Below, one piece after another: positions 1 through 7,447 of a stretch of 24,928 bases of DNA. The number at the start of each line of letters is the position of its first letter. Position 1 is the first letter of the stretch. The translations under genes and the position numbers were made by a program. The stretch is from a virus. The stretch is from the IMG/VR virus record IMGVR_UViG_3300050025_000018, positions 1 through 24,928 of that record, one strand, 5' to 3'. Below the pieces are notes generated by a model that did not search any database, had not been told where the DNA came from, and was given only the letters and a program-made list of their open reading frames with translations.

Positions 1-1
1 C

Positions 2-1423
2 TTGTCAAAGGGCGCGTGTAAAGAAAGAACAGAGCGCAAAATCAGCAGAACGCGCTATAATCGGCTCATGAGACAGAAACCAGAACATCTGCTGATTACA
101 AAAGACTTACAGAATAATCCCTGCGCGATCAATAAAAAGCTGGCTGATCTGATTCCTGATTCGCGCAATGCGAACAAAGGCAGCGAACGCGGTAATCAGA
201 TGATAGAGAACAGCTTACGGGAATATGGCGCGGGTCGTTCAATCCTTCTTGACAAGCATGGCGCGATCATCGCAGGCAACAAGACTGCTGAGAACGCTGG
301 CGCAATCGGCATAGACGATGTGATTGTGGTCCAAAGCGATGGAACGAAGCTGGTTGCTGTTCAGCGCACTGACTTGGACCTTGCTGATTCTCATACTCGG
401 CAGCTCGCTATTGCAGATAATCGTTCCGGCCAGGTATCGCTCGATTGGGATACGGACACGCTGAAGGAGCTTGCGCTAGATGGCGTGGACTTGGCTCCGT
501 TCTGGTCGGCGGATGAGTTGCAAGCAATGTGGCCGCAGACAGAGGAACTGCTCACAGACGAGGATGATGTGCCGCCTGTGCCGGTTGAGCCGGTCAGCAA
601 GTTGGGCGATCTGTATGTGCTAGGCGAGCATCGGCTGCTGTGCGGGGATAGCACCAGCGTGACGGACGTCGAGCGGTTGATGGGCGGACAGAAGGCGGAA
701 TATCTCTTCACGTCACCGCCTTATGCTGACATAAGAACATACGGACAGGCTGATGCCGATATGTCGGTCGCACATCTCAAAATGTTTATACGCTCATTTA
801 TGGAATTATGCTCGTATGTGACTATAAATCTAGGACTTAAACGTAAAGAGCATGAGGTCGTTCCATATTGGGATGAATACATAGCCGAGGCGAAGGACTG
901 CGGGTATAAATTCCTATCTTGGGGAGTGTGGGCCCGCCCATCAGCCGGTAGCGTTGGCAATCAGTCTGCATTCTTCCCATGTACGCACGAATGGATGTTC
1001 ACCTTCGGCAAGGCGTTCAAAGACATCAATCGTTGCGAGGATAGGCGCACCAAGCCTTACAAGAATGGCGCCACGCGCACGGTTCGTGAACCTGATGGCT
1101 CTATGAAGTGCACGAGTCGGGGAGAGCAGGGTGAGCGCAAAGAACTTGAAAGCGTTATATTCTTGAATCCAGAGCTAGGTGCTATACGCAAGGAACATCC
1201 GGCCACATTCCCCGTCGCGCTGCCAGAGAAGTTCATCAATGCGATTACATCGAGCGGGGAGAGCGTGGTTGACCCATTCGGCGGTTCCGGAAGCACCCTC
1301 ATCGCCTGCGAGAAGACAGGCCGCAGATGCTATATGATGGAACTGTCGCCCGCGTATTGCGACGTGATCGTGACGCGCTGGGAGCAGGCAACGGGGAAGA
1401 AGGCGATCTTGAATGCCGAATAG
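2..1423 (+). CDS. ParB-like domain fused to DNA methyltransferase (beta class, possibly N4-cytosine)
   Basis: Two domains are visible. Residues about 45-180 look like a ParB/Spo0J-type nuclease-fold domain, with a DLIPDSRNANKG stretch and then DSHTRQLAIADNRS. Residues about 200-470 are an S-adenosylmethionine-dependent DNA methyltransferase. The catalytic motif TSPPY (237-241) comes before the AdoMet-binding motif DPFGGSGST (424-432), which is the order of the beta class. A SPPY core is more usual in N4-cytosine than in N6-adenine enzymes, but this is not decisive. The reading frame is open from a TTG at base 2 and could extend upstream of the window; an in-frame ATG at 68 is another candidate start, and neither has a clear ribosome binding site. 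The gene overlaps the next by 11 bases, so it belongs to the packaging operon. Such fusions are common beside phage terminases. Protection of phage DNA from host restriction is a likely role, by inference. Confidence 0.85.
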   Translation: MSKGACKERTERKISRTRYNRLMRQKPEHLLITKDLQNNPCAINKKLADLIPDSRNANKGSERGNQMIENSLREYGAGRSILLDKHGAIIAGNKTAENAGAIGIDDVIVVQSDGTKLVAVQRTDLDLADSHTRQLAIADNRSGQVSLDWDTDTLKELALDGVDLAPFWSADELQAMWPQTEELLTDEDDVPPVPVEPVSKLGDLYVLGEHRLLCGDSTSVTDVERLMGGQKAEYLFTSPPYADIRTYGQADADMSVAHLKMFIRSFMELCSYVTINLGLKRKEHEVVPYWDEYIAEAKDCGYKFLSWGVWARPSAGSVGNQSAFFPCTHEWMFTFGKAFKDINRCEDRRTKPYKNGATRTVREPDGSMKCTSRGEQGERKELESVIFLNPELGAIRKEHPATFPVALPEKFINAITSSGESVVDPFGGSGSTLIACEKTGRRCYMMELSPAYCDVIVTRWEQATGKKAILNAE

Positions 1424-1742
1424 CAAAATGTCGCGCATTGACGAGGAGAAGCTGGTGAAGCTTGCCCAGATTGGCCTCACCACTGGAGAGATTGCCTCTG
1501 TCCTGGGTTGCTGCAAAAGAACATTAGAGACTAGGTTTAAAAAATCAATGGAGATAGGGCGCGAACATCGCAACGCCAGCGTTCGAAGGAAGCAGTTTGA
1601 ACTGGCGATGGCTGGTAACCCTACGATGCTGGTGTGGCTCGGCAAGCAGTATCTCGGCCAGCACGACAAGCTGGGCATCAGCGCGCCGGATGGCGGGCCG
1701 GTCAAGCTGGTCGTAGAGCACATCGGTTCGGACGGTGAATAA
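1413..1742 (+). CDS. terS: Terminase small subunit (putative)
   Basis: A 109-residue protein with a predicted helix-turn-helix near residues 12-45 (LAQIGLTTGEIASVLGC, then a basic KRTLETRFKK segment), followed by a helical part with a GNPTMLVWLGKQYLGQHDK stretch. This shape and size fit small terminase subunits, which bind the phage packaging site and hand DNA to the large subunit. The strongest argument is position: its stop (TAA 1740-1742) overlaps the ATG of the large terminase by one base, so the two are probably translationally coupled. The start at 1413 lies inside the end of the methyltransferase gene. An alternative ATG at 1428 would remove five residues. The Shine-Dalgarno (AAGGCGA) is moderate. 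Function is inferred from context plus the helix-turn-helix. Confidence 0.75.
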   Translation: MPNSKMSRIDEEKLVKLAQIGLTTGEIASVLGCCKRTLETRFKKSMEIGREHRNASVRRKQFELAMAGNPTMLVWLGKQYLGQHDKLGISAPDGGPVKLVVEHIGSDGE

Positions 1743-3346
1743 TGCCGGATGTTCGCATCTCGCTACAGCCTAAGCAGTCCGAAATGCTCCGCGAGATTAA
1801 GACAGGCAAGGCTCCTGTAATCGGTATTTATGGTGGACGCGGCTCTGCAAAGTCCAGCGGCGCTGATCGATGCGTTATCACGATCATGCATGAGTGGCAG
1901 GATTACACCATTTGTTTCGTGATGCGGACCTGGGTAAAGCAGATGGTCCCGTTCCATCTTGAGCCGATCCGGCGCGACTTTCCCTGGATAGCGAAGGACC
2001 TCAAAACCAGCCCGCCTGCCATGCTGCGAATTGGCAGCAATCGCCTCGACTTCAAGTACGCAGAGAATTACGACAGCGTTGTTGAGGCGTTCCGTTCCGG
2101 CAACTACGACCTGATCGTGATTGATCAGGCGGAGCAGTTCTCAGGCCGCGAGATTCGAGAGATTCGCAAGGCAAACCGTTCACGCGGTGGACGCACTGCA
2201 AAGATCGTGCTCGTATTCAATATGCGCGGCGCATCGATACAAGAGCTTCGTAAGTGGTTCTATTTACATGAGGTTAACAAGGATGAGGATGCATCTGATT
2301 ACACATCAATCAGGTTCAATCCATGGGATAACGTTGAATGGGTTCGGGCGGCTCTGAAGGATGACGGCTATAGCGTTCGGAATTACTACACATGGAAGGA
2401 CGAGCAGCGCAAGGCATACGCGGCCAAACGTGGGCCGTACACGCGGCAACTGGCAACTGACGATGAGGTAATCCGCAAGGCTGATTGGGAAGGTGACTGG
2501 GACTCGCTGGAGGGTGCCTACTTCGCCAATAGCTTTGACTTGGAGGCTGTGCGCTGCAACCGGGATATTGTCGAGACACTAAGAAAGCCGTGGTCGGTTC
2601 ATTGGTTCGCGCAGGACTGGGGCAAGGCACACTTCTGTGTGACGCTATGGGCTTTCCGGGTCGCGCTCAAGCCGTCCGAGGCGCTTGAGTATCTCGGATG
2701 GGAACTCGATAAAGCTATCAACATCACCGTGGTCTACCGCGAGATGGTCTGTAACGAGAAGGAAGCCCCGGAAGTGGCGCAGGATATTATCGACGTGACG
2801 CCGGAGCGTGAGCGCAAACTATTGAAATCATACTTCTTATCTCAAGAAGAGGTCACAGACGATGCAAATTGTATAGGGATTCAGCAATCACGCCGGTTGC
2901 GGTTGAGCGGGATGCCAGCCGCAGAGAAAGCAGACAATGACCGCAAGGGCGGTTATGCGCTGATGGGCGCTCTCTTTAAGGCAACTAAAGGGCGCGGATG
3001 GGGAGTAGACAAAGACGGCAACCGCTTCCAGTACGAAGATGCGATCTTAATTTCCAGCGAGTGTGTCGAGTTCCTAAACGCGATTCCAGCCCTCGTGCGT
3101 GACCCAAAGAACCTGGACGATGTGCTGAAAACTGACCTGAGTGCTGCTAAAATTGAACAGGATTGTGGCGACACGGGACGATACCTGCTAAAATCCATGC
3201 TGAGGCCGCGCGGCAAGACGCGGGATGAATTGCTAGCCGAGGACATCGCGGCGACGGTAGACCCGATGCAGCAGCACTTCAAGAGGCTGGCAGAGACAGA
3301 GCGGCGGCAGAGGGCAGCACAACCGCAGAACTGGTGGGAGACATGA
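1742..3346 (+). CDS. terL: Terminase large subunit (packaging ATPase and nuclease)
   Basis: A 534-residue protein with the two-domain layout of the large terminase, the motor that pumps DNA into the prohead and cuts it. Walker A is GGRGSAKS at residues 31-38. Walker B is LIVIDQAE at 124-131, where Gln129 replaces the Glu that usually follows the Asp. The nuclease domain begins near FAQDWG, with candidate metal ligand Asp292, and ends near the acidic LDDVLKTD segment at 458-465. Length is typical for the family. The start overlaps the terS stop by one base (TAATG), with only a weak upstream ribosome binding site, which fits coupled translation. Its own stop overlaps the ATG of the next small gene (ATGA at 3343-3346). 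The assignment is firm; the subfamily and packaging type are not determined. Confidence 0.95.
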   Translation: MPDVRISLQPKQSEMLREIKTGKAPVIGIYGGRGSAKSSGADRCVITIMHEWQDYTICFVMRTWVKQMVPFHLEPIRRDFPWIAKDLKTSPPAMLRIGSNRLDFKYAENYDSVVEAFRSGNYDLIVIDQAEQFSGREIREIRKANRSRGGRTAKIVLVFNMRGASIQELRKWFYLHEVNKDEDASDYTSIRFNPWDNVEWVRAALKDDGYSVRNYYTWKDEQRKAYAAKRGPYTRQLATDDEVIRKADWEGDWDSLEGAYFANSFDLEAVRCNRDIVETLRKPWSVHWFAQDWGKAHFCVTLWAFRVALKPSEALEYLGWELDKAINITVVYREMVCNEKEAPEVAQDIIDVTPERERKLLKSYFLSQEEVTDDANCIGIQQSRRLRLSGMPAAEKADNDRKGGYALMGALFKATKGRGWGVDKDGNRFQYEDAILISSECVEFLNAIPALVRDPKNLDDVLKTDLSAAKIEQDCGDTGRYLLKSMLRPRGKTRDELLAEDIAATVDPMQQHFKRLAETERRQRAAQPQNWWET

Positions 3347-3495
3347 ACAGACGGAATTGGTTACTACTTGGATTCATGGCGGCTGAATTTTCGCTTTGCG
3401 GCTTAATGGTTTACTCTTGGGGATGGAAGTCATTAGGTGTTGCCGTGGTTATGTGCGTCACTGTAGGGATTCGCCGGGAAGTAGAGAAGAGATAG
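3343..3495 (+). CDS. Small two-helix membrane protein (50 aa), unknown function
   Basis: A 50-codon gene starting in the ATGA that ends the large terminase gene, with a good Shine-Dalgarno (GGGAG, about 3 bases of spacing closer than ideal). The product starts MNRRNWLLLGFMAAE, continues as a hydrophobic run to about residue 26 (LCGLMVYSW), and has a second hydrophobic run at about 31-43 (LGVAVVMCVTVGI). It ends in the charged tail RREVEKR. This reads as a two-pass inner-membrane protein with positive charges at both ends. It could be a small holin-type, superinfection-exclusion or membrane-anchoring protein, but nothing in the sequence decides. It is the only obvious membrane protein between terminase and portal. 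I do not recognise a family. Confidence 0.6.
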   Translation: MNRRNWLLLGFMAAEFSLCGLMVYSWGWKSLGVAVVMCVTVGIRREVEKR

Positions 3496-3509
3496 AGAGG
3501 GAGTGAGAC

Positions 3510-3752
3510 ATGGTGAACTGGTTACGCAGCAGGCTACGCAAGTGGTTGGGTATTGAGGATTGCGTATCGTATACCCATATGGTCGGAGAATTGGGAGCGA
3601 TGCAGCAGCGGCTTGACAACTACTCCAAAGAGCTTGACGCCTTCAAATCAGCCCTGAAATCCAAGGCCGCCCAAGCTCCGCCGCGCCCGGTGTACACTGA
3701 TTACGAGAGCAGCCAGCAGGCAGTGCTGGCAGAGTTCGAGGAGAAAAAGTAA
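3510..3752 (+). CDS. Small helical/coiled-coil phage protein, unknown function
   Basis: An 80-residue protein with a clear ribosome binding site (GAGGGAG, 3497-3503). Residues 1-15 are basic and amphipathic (MVNWLRSRLRKWLG), so the N terminus might lie on a membrane or bind nucleic acid. Residues about 23-55 carry a heptad-like pattern typical of a short coiled coil (LGAMQQRLDNYSKELDAFKSAL). A Pro/Ala-rich linker and an acidic tail ending EEKK follow. Its stop codon overlaps the start of the next gene by one base (TAATG at 3750-3754). No family is recognised. It belongs to the cassette of tiny genes between terminase and portal. Confidence 0.65.
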   Translation: MVNWLRSRLRKWLGIEDCVSYTHMVGELGAMQQRLDNYSKELDAFKSALKSKAAQAPPRPVYTDYESSQQAVLAEFEEKK

Positions 3753-3895
3753 TGGACTGTGACGAGATTGAGGATGAGCAAGAGTTAAGCGACGAAACTG
3801 TCAAGGAAGAAATAGCTGAAAGCAGAAAAGACAAGGAATCTGACAAGGTTCGTCCGGCCACTGAAATACTCAACGAAATCAAGGGAGGAGTCTAA
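3752..3895 (+). CDS. Very small acidic protein (47 aa), unknown function
   Basis: A 47-residue gene held between two one-base TAATG overlaps, at 3750-3754 and 3893-3897. A GAGGAG Shine-Dalgarno lies about 8 bases upstream inside the previous gene. The product is strongly acidic, with 17 Asp/Glu against 7 Lys/Arg. It begins MDCDEIEDEQELSD and ends PATEILNEIKGGV, which looks like a flexible acidic head with a short C-terminal helix. Exact overlaps and good ribosome binding sites on both sides make it a real gene despite its size. Without it there would be a 142-base hole in an otherwise gapless run. Function is unknown. Confidence 0.6.
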   Translation: MDCDEIEDEQELSDETVKEEIAESRKDKESDKVRPATEILNEIKGGV

Positions 3896-4209
3896 TGGCA
3901 TTCCAAGCACGTGATGGCTCGAAACATACCAACATCGACAGCATGAAACACTCTGATGCGCGGCAGATGGCGAAGTCGCCGCAAGTTGCTCAACCGGAAC
4001 CGCAGCCCGATCAAGACGGTCAAGAGATTGACCCCAACGATAGGCCAGTTCATACCGAGCATCACGCCGAGGGCGGTCATACGACTCACCACACATCCGG
4101 CGCACAGAAGCACACCACGACCGCTGAGGAACTTGTCGAGCACCTGAAAACGCATTTACCCGAAGAGGAACAAGAGATTCAGGAAGGCCGGGAGCCGGAG
4201 GGGTACTGA
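3895..4209 (+). CDS. His-rich hydrophilic phage protein, unknown function
   Basis: A 104-residue, strongly hydrophilic protein that starts in a TAATG overlap behind an excellent Shine-Dalgarno (GGGAGGAG, 3884-3891). The middle is rich in Pro/Gln and acidic residues and looks disordered. Residues about 54-74 hold a histidine cluster (HTEHHAEGGHTTHHTSG). The end is acidic (LPEEEQEIQEGREPEGY). No hydrophobic core is visible, so it may fold only with a partner. The histidine cluster could bind metal, but this is speculation. The stop TGA overlaps the ATG of the next gene (4207-4211). Confidence 0.65.
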   Translation: MAFQARDGSKHTNIDSMKHSDARQMAKSPQVAQPEPQPDQDGQEIDPNDRPVHTEHHAEGGHTTHHTSGAQKHTTTAEELVEHLKTHLPEEEQEIQEGREPEGY

Positions 4210-4334
4210 TGCCCGAAATTGAGAGATTGCCGTGGTACAAAACGGTGCATCCTAACCGCAAGATATACAGCACCGATAAGCAATACGTTACGGCATGGCT
4301 TGCGATTCTTATACGGCAATGGGGTGAGAACTGA
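4209..4334 (+). CDS. Very small protein (41 aa), unknown function
   Basis: A 41-residue gene starting in a TGATG overlap at 4207-4211 and ending in another at 4332-4336. A GGAGGGG ribosome binding site sits about 7 bases before its ATG. The product begins MPEIERLPWYKTVHPN and ends with a short aromatic, mildly hydrophobic helix (VTAWLAILIRQWGEN). I do not recognise it. Support comes from the exact stop/start overlaps on both sides and the strong Shine-Dalgarno, the same architecture as its neighbours. Confidence 0.55.
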   Translation: MPEIERLPWYKTVHPNRKIYSTDKQYVTAWLAILIRQWGEN

Positions 4335-4660
4335 TGCCCTGGGTTTCAGCAGCGCAACGCAGGTGGGGCAATTCGCCAGCCGGTCATGCCGCATTGGGAG
4401 ATAATGGGGTAGCGGAGTGGAACGCGGCAAGCAAGGGCCAGCATCCACCGCAGAGGGCAGCTGTGAAGATGAGAACAAAGACGGTCGATCTGGGCAGCAA
4501 GGGCAGCTTCAAGGAGCATCCTGGAGCTTTGCATGAGGCGCTGGGGATTCCTCTCGGCGACAAGATTCCAGCCGGTGACAAGGAACCAAAACCGGGCGAT
4601 AGCCCACGGCTTCGGCGAATGAAAGCTAGCGCCAAAGGATTCGCGGGGATGAGGCACTAA
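4334..4660 (+). CDS. Small conserved-looking phage protein, unknown function
   Basis: A 108-residue basic protein. Two segments resemble motifs I associate with small phage proteins encoded near portal genes: the N terminus MPWVSAAQRRWGNS followed by VAEWNAASKG, and the C-terminal half with HPGALHEALGIPLGDKIP and a tail ending SAKGFAGMRH. These resemblances are from memory and name no activity. The start lies in a TGATG overlap with a GGGGTGAG ribosome binding site upstream, and the stop overlaps the next ATG (TAATG at 4658-4662). It may be a virion-associated or DNA-binding accessory protein given its charge, but this is unproven. Confidence 0.65.
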   Translation: MPWVSAAQRRWGNSPAGHAALGDNGVAEWNAASKGQHPPQRAAVKMRTKTVDLGSKGSFKEHPGALHEALGIPLGDKIPAGDKEPKPGDSPRLRRMKASAKGFAGMRH

Positions 4661-4911
4661 TGGACTTCGAGCGCCAAAAGCCGGTGACGGATGAGTACCG
4701 CGAGGGGTACGAACGCCTTTATGGGGTTCAAGATGAACGCAAGGAATGGGAGAAAGAAAACGAGGTTGGTAGAATAGCGATAACGACGCATAATGGAGAA
4801 GCAAATGGATTTATGGTTATATCGGAGTCGGATTTCGATAAGGGAACAGTCAGGTACGATTTCTACGAAAACGGATGCCTGATTCTCACCGAGGAGCGCG
4901 TAGATGGCTGA
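4660..4911 (+). CDS. Small hypothetical phage protein
   Basis: An 83-residue protein. The N-terminal half is charged and helical (DEYREGYERLYGVQDERKEWEKE). The C-terminal half has short beta-type segments (RIAITTHNGEANGFMVI, then TVRYDFYENGCLILTEE), so a small alpha/beta fold is likely. It starts in a one-base overlap behind GGGGATGAGG and ends eight bases inside the portal gene. No family is recognised. It is the last member of the small-gene cassette and is probably translationally coupled to the portal. Confidence 0.65.
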   Translation: MDFERQKPVTDEYREGYERLYGVQDERKEWEKENEVGRIAITTHNGEANGFMVISESDFDKGTVRYDFYENGCLILTEERVDG

Positions 4912-7420
4912 CGACACCGCAACTCCGCAGCAACCCATCCCAACGCTCACCCCGCTCCAACCTCCTCAAGACTGGGTTCCCGGAAAATACGCATCCTTCC
5001 CCGTATCACCGGAGCCAATGTTTGGGCCGGATGAATTAGGTGAGTACAAGTCTGCAATCGATGACATGGATGAGACGGTAACGAGGGCGGACTCGGCAGC
5101 GCGTATCTTCGAAGTCATGCAGGCGGCAGAGGCGCAACTATTCAGCCGAGGATACCACTTCCTTAATTCTTCGCGTAACGGATGGGGATTGTATGGCGGC
5201 GTGAATGGGTCGCGGGCTAGCGGACAAGAGATTCTACAGAGCCATAATGCAGGTAAACTGTTTCCTTGTAATGTTTATGCGGCACGGCAGGATAAGGTCA
5301 ATTCGGTTCTTGCAGTCGATGTACCGGGCCTTACGTTCGTTCCAAAGCGCGATGCTGACCCGATGGATCAGACGGCAGCGGACGAGGCCAAGAAATACCT
5401 CAAGGTGTGGCTAAATGATGCTGGAATCAAAGAAGTTGTGGGAGAAATTGCCGACCTCTTCTATACCGACGACCGCGCTGTGCTCTACACCAGGTCAGTG
5501 GCGGATGAGCAGGAATGGGATACTGAGACCCCGGACGCGCCCCAAGTTACCGCAGGAGCGCCTAAGCAAGAGGGTATGGTTCCTGAGACGGAAAGCCAGC
5601 CGGAGCCGGTAAGCTCTGATGTTCCGGCAGTGCGTGAGATTACGACAACGCATGGGAAGCTGGAAGCCAAGGTGCCCATTGCTGCAAATAATCAGCGTGA
5701 GATGCCCTGGATTCGGCTTATGTCCGAGCAGAACTCCAATACGCTGAAAGAGCGGTATCCGTGGATTGCTGACAAGATCAAAGGCGGAGGCACTACCGGA
5801 AAGGATCAGATTGACCGCCAGATGAGGATTCTGGTACGGCTTACGGTGCAGACCTCATCTAGCTCCGGAGAAAGTTGGCAGCAGGACGCGACAGAGACTT
5901 TTACATGGTACAGGCCGAGCCAATACCATTCGATAAAAAAGGACGATGTACGCAAGGTTTTCAGGGACAACTTCCCCGATGGTTTGCTGGTCGTCCATGC
6001 TGGCGGAGAGTTTGCTTTTTGCCGCAATGAATCCCTAAATAAGCATTTGAAGGTCATCCACGCCAAAAAGGGTCCAGGACAGAATCGACGGGCCATAGGC
6101 ACGAATTACCTGCCGATGCAAAAGATTTTAAACGCCGAAATCTCTCTGGTTGACCGAATGTTCCGGTCTGCAATTGCGCGGCGCTTCCACGATGCAGAGG
6201 CGATCAACTCTGAGGCGCTAAACGGACAGATCAACGACCCGGCGAAGAGCACACCTGTACTTCGCAAGGCTGGCGAGGCCATTCAGAACTATACCGGGCT
6301 TGAGGCTGTTCCTGCCCCTAATACTTCGCTGATGGAGTTCGTCCAGTGGCTCATTCAGGGAGCGCCAGAGGTCATGGACGGTGGCGAACCTGCCATGTTC
6401 GGCGCACAGACCGGAGAGAATGACCAAGGCGTTTACCAGACAGCCAAACTCAAGAAAGACGCAGCGAGGGGCATATATTCTGCCCCGTGGTCTCAGATTT
6501 GCCTAGGATTGGCGAAATCGGCTGAACAGGCGGTTCAATGCGCAGCCAAGAATCGCGTGACTTCGATTCGGTCAAACATTCCCGGGCAGGGAAAATTAGA
6601 AATTGAGATTGGGAAGCTACAGGGAAATGTGCTGTGCTATCCGGAGTCGATGGACATTCCGCAGACGATAGCCGAGCAAGAGGCGCAGATGGCTACGCTG
6701 CTCGAAAACGGGCAGAACGTAGCGATTTATCAGGCGATTGCAACTGACCCGCGCAATTTGACCGTGTTCGCCAACTTCCCATCGCTCTCTGGTTTGGAAA
6801 TTCCCGGCCTTGATGCGGTTGAGCAACAACAGGGAGAATTTGAGCTTTTGCTCCATTCTGGGCCGCTTGATAATCCTCAGTTGGCCGCGATTCAGGAGCA
6901 TATTCAAAAAGGCCAGACTGATCCAGAGGCGCAGACACCTGAAGGCCAGCAAGCCATGCAGCAGTTGCTACAGGCAGCACAGCAGATGCCACCGAAGGTG
7001 TCGAGCGTACCTGTAGCGCAGGATGGCAGCGAGAACCACCAGATTCATGCTGTTATTGTGCTAGGCATGATTACTTCCCCAGAGGGCCGCAAGCTCAAGA
7101 ACGGCAATCCAGAGCAGCAAGCGGTCTATCAGAATCTCATGCTGCATTGGCAGGAGCATTGCCAGATGAGCGAGAAACTTACTCCGCCTAAGGAGATGGA
7201 CTTCAAGGGCAGTATGACGGTTGATCCGAGCAAGTACGGGCCGGAGATTCAGTCGAAGATATTCCAGGCTGCCGGTTTACAAGTCAGCCCAGAAGAGGCC
7301 AGCGATACGCATGAACTCGTACCGCGAGAGGTAACGACTGAAAAAGAAGGTGTAAGTAGCGAAGGTGTACCGATCAAACAAAAAATCAGCATGGTGAATC
7401 CATCTGGTAGATTGCCATAA
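4904..7420 (+). CDS. Portal protein
   Basis: An 838-residue protein in the portal position, after terminase and before scaffold and capsid. Portals form the dodecameric ring through which DNA enters and leaves the head. The N-terminal region (about 40-200) is mixed alpha/beta and includes IADLFYTDDRAVLYTRSVAD. An acidic Pro-rich insert follows at about 206-245. A central part contains KGPGQNRRAIGTNYLPMQKI and EVMDGGEPAMFGAQTGENDQ. The last third is Gln/Ala-rich and helical (QQAMQQLLQAAQQMPPKV), as expected for wing or barrel helices. It is long for a portal, in the range of large podovirus-type portals. A GAGGAG site lies about 7 bases before the ATG, which overlaps the preceding gene by eight bases. 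The assignment rests on context and overall character; there is no catalytic signature to check. Confidence 0.8.
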   Translation: MADDTATPQQPIPTLTPLQPPQDWVPGKYASFPVSPEPMFGPDELGEYKSAIDDMDETVTRADSAARIFEVMQAAEAQLFSRGYHFLNSSRNGWGLYGGVNGSRASGQEILQSHNAGKLFPCNVYAARQDKVNSVLAVDVPGLTFVPKRDADPMDQTAADEAKKYLKVWLNDAGIKEVVGEIADLFYTDDRAVLYTRSVADEQEWDTETPDAPQVTAGAPKQEGMVPETESQPEPVSSDVPAVREITTTHGKLEAKVPIAANNQREMPWIRLMSEQNSNTLKERYPWIADKIKGGGTTGKDQIDRQMRILVRLTVQTSSSSGESWQQDATETFTWYRPSQYHSIKKDDVRKVFRDNFPDGLLVVHAGGEFAFCRNESLNKHLKVIHAKKGPGQNRRAIGTNYLPMQKILNAEISLVDRMFRSAIARRFHDAEAINSEALNGQINDPAKSTPVLRKAGEAIQNYTGLEAVPAPNTSLMEFVQWLIQGAPEVMDGGEPAMFGAQTGENDQGVYQTAKLKKDAARGIYSAPWSQICLGLAKSAEQAVQCAAKNRVTSIRSNIPGQGKLEIEIGKLQGNVLCYPESMDIPQTIAEQEAQMATLLENGQNVAIYQAIATDPRNLTVFANFPSLSGLEIPGLDAVEQQQGEFELLLHSGPLDNPQLAAIQEHIQKGQTDPEAQTPEGQQAMQQLLQAAQQMPPKVSSVPVAQDGSENHQIHAVIVLGMITSPEGRKLKNGNPEQQAVYQNLMLHWQEHCQMSEKLTPPKEMDFKGSMTVDPSKYGPEIQSKIFQAAGLQVSPEEASDTHELVPREVTTEKEGVSSEGVPIKQKISMVNPSGRLP

Positions 7421-7433
7421 GGCGCGAGAGCGC
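7421..7433 (+). promoter_or_regulatory. GNRA-type hairpin before the scaffold gene
   Basis: GGCGCGAGAGCGC directly follows the portal stop codon. It forms a four-base-pair GCGC/GCGC stem (7422-7425 with 7430-7433) closed by a GAGA tetraloop. The scaffold Shine-Dalgarno (GAGGAG) follows within 15 bases. There is no U tract, so it is unlikely to be a terminator. The same motif with a GAAA loop occurs before the capsid gene. Confidence 0.45.
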
Positions 7434-7447
7434 GGAAGTGAGGAGAC

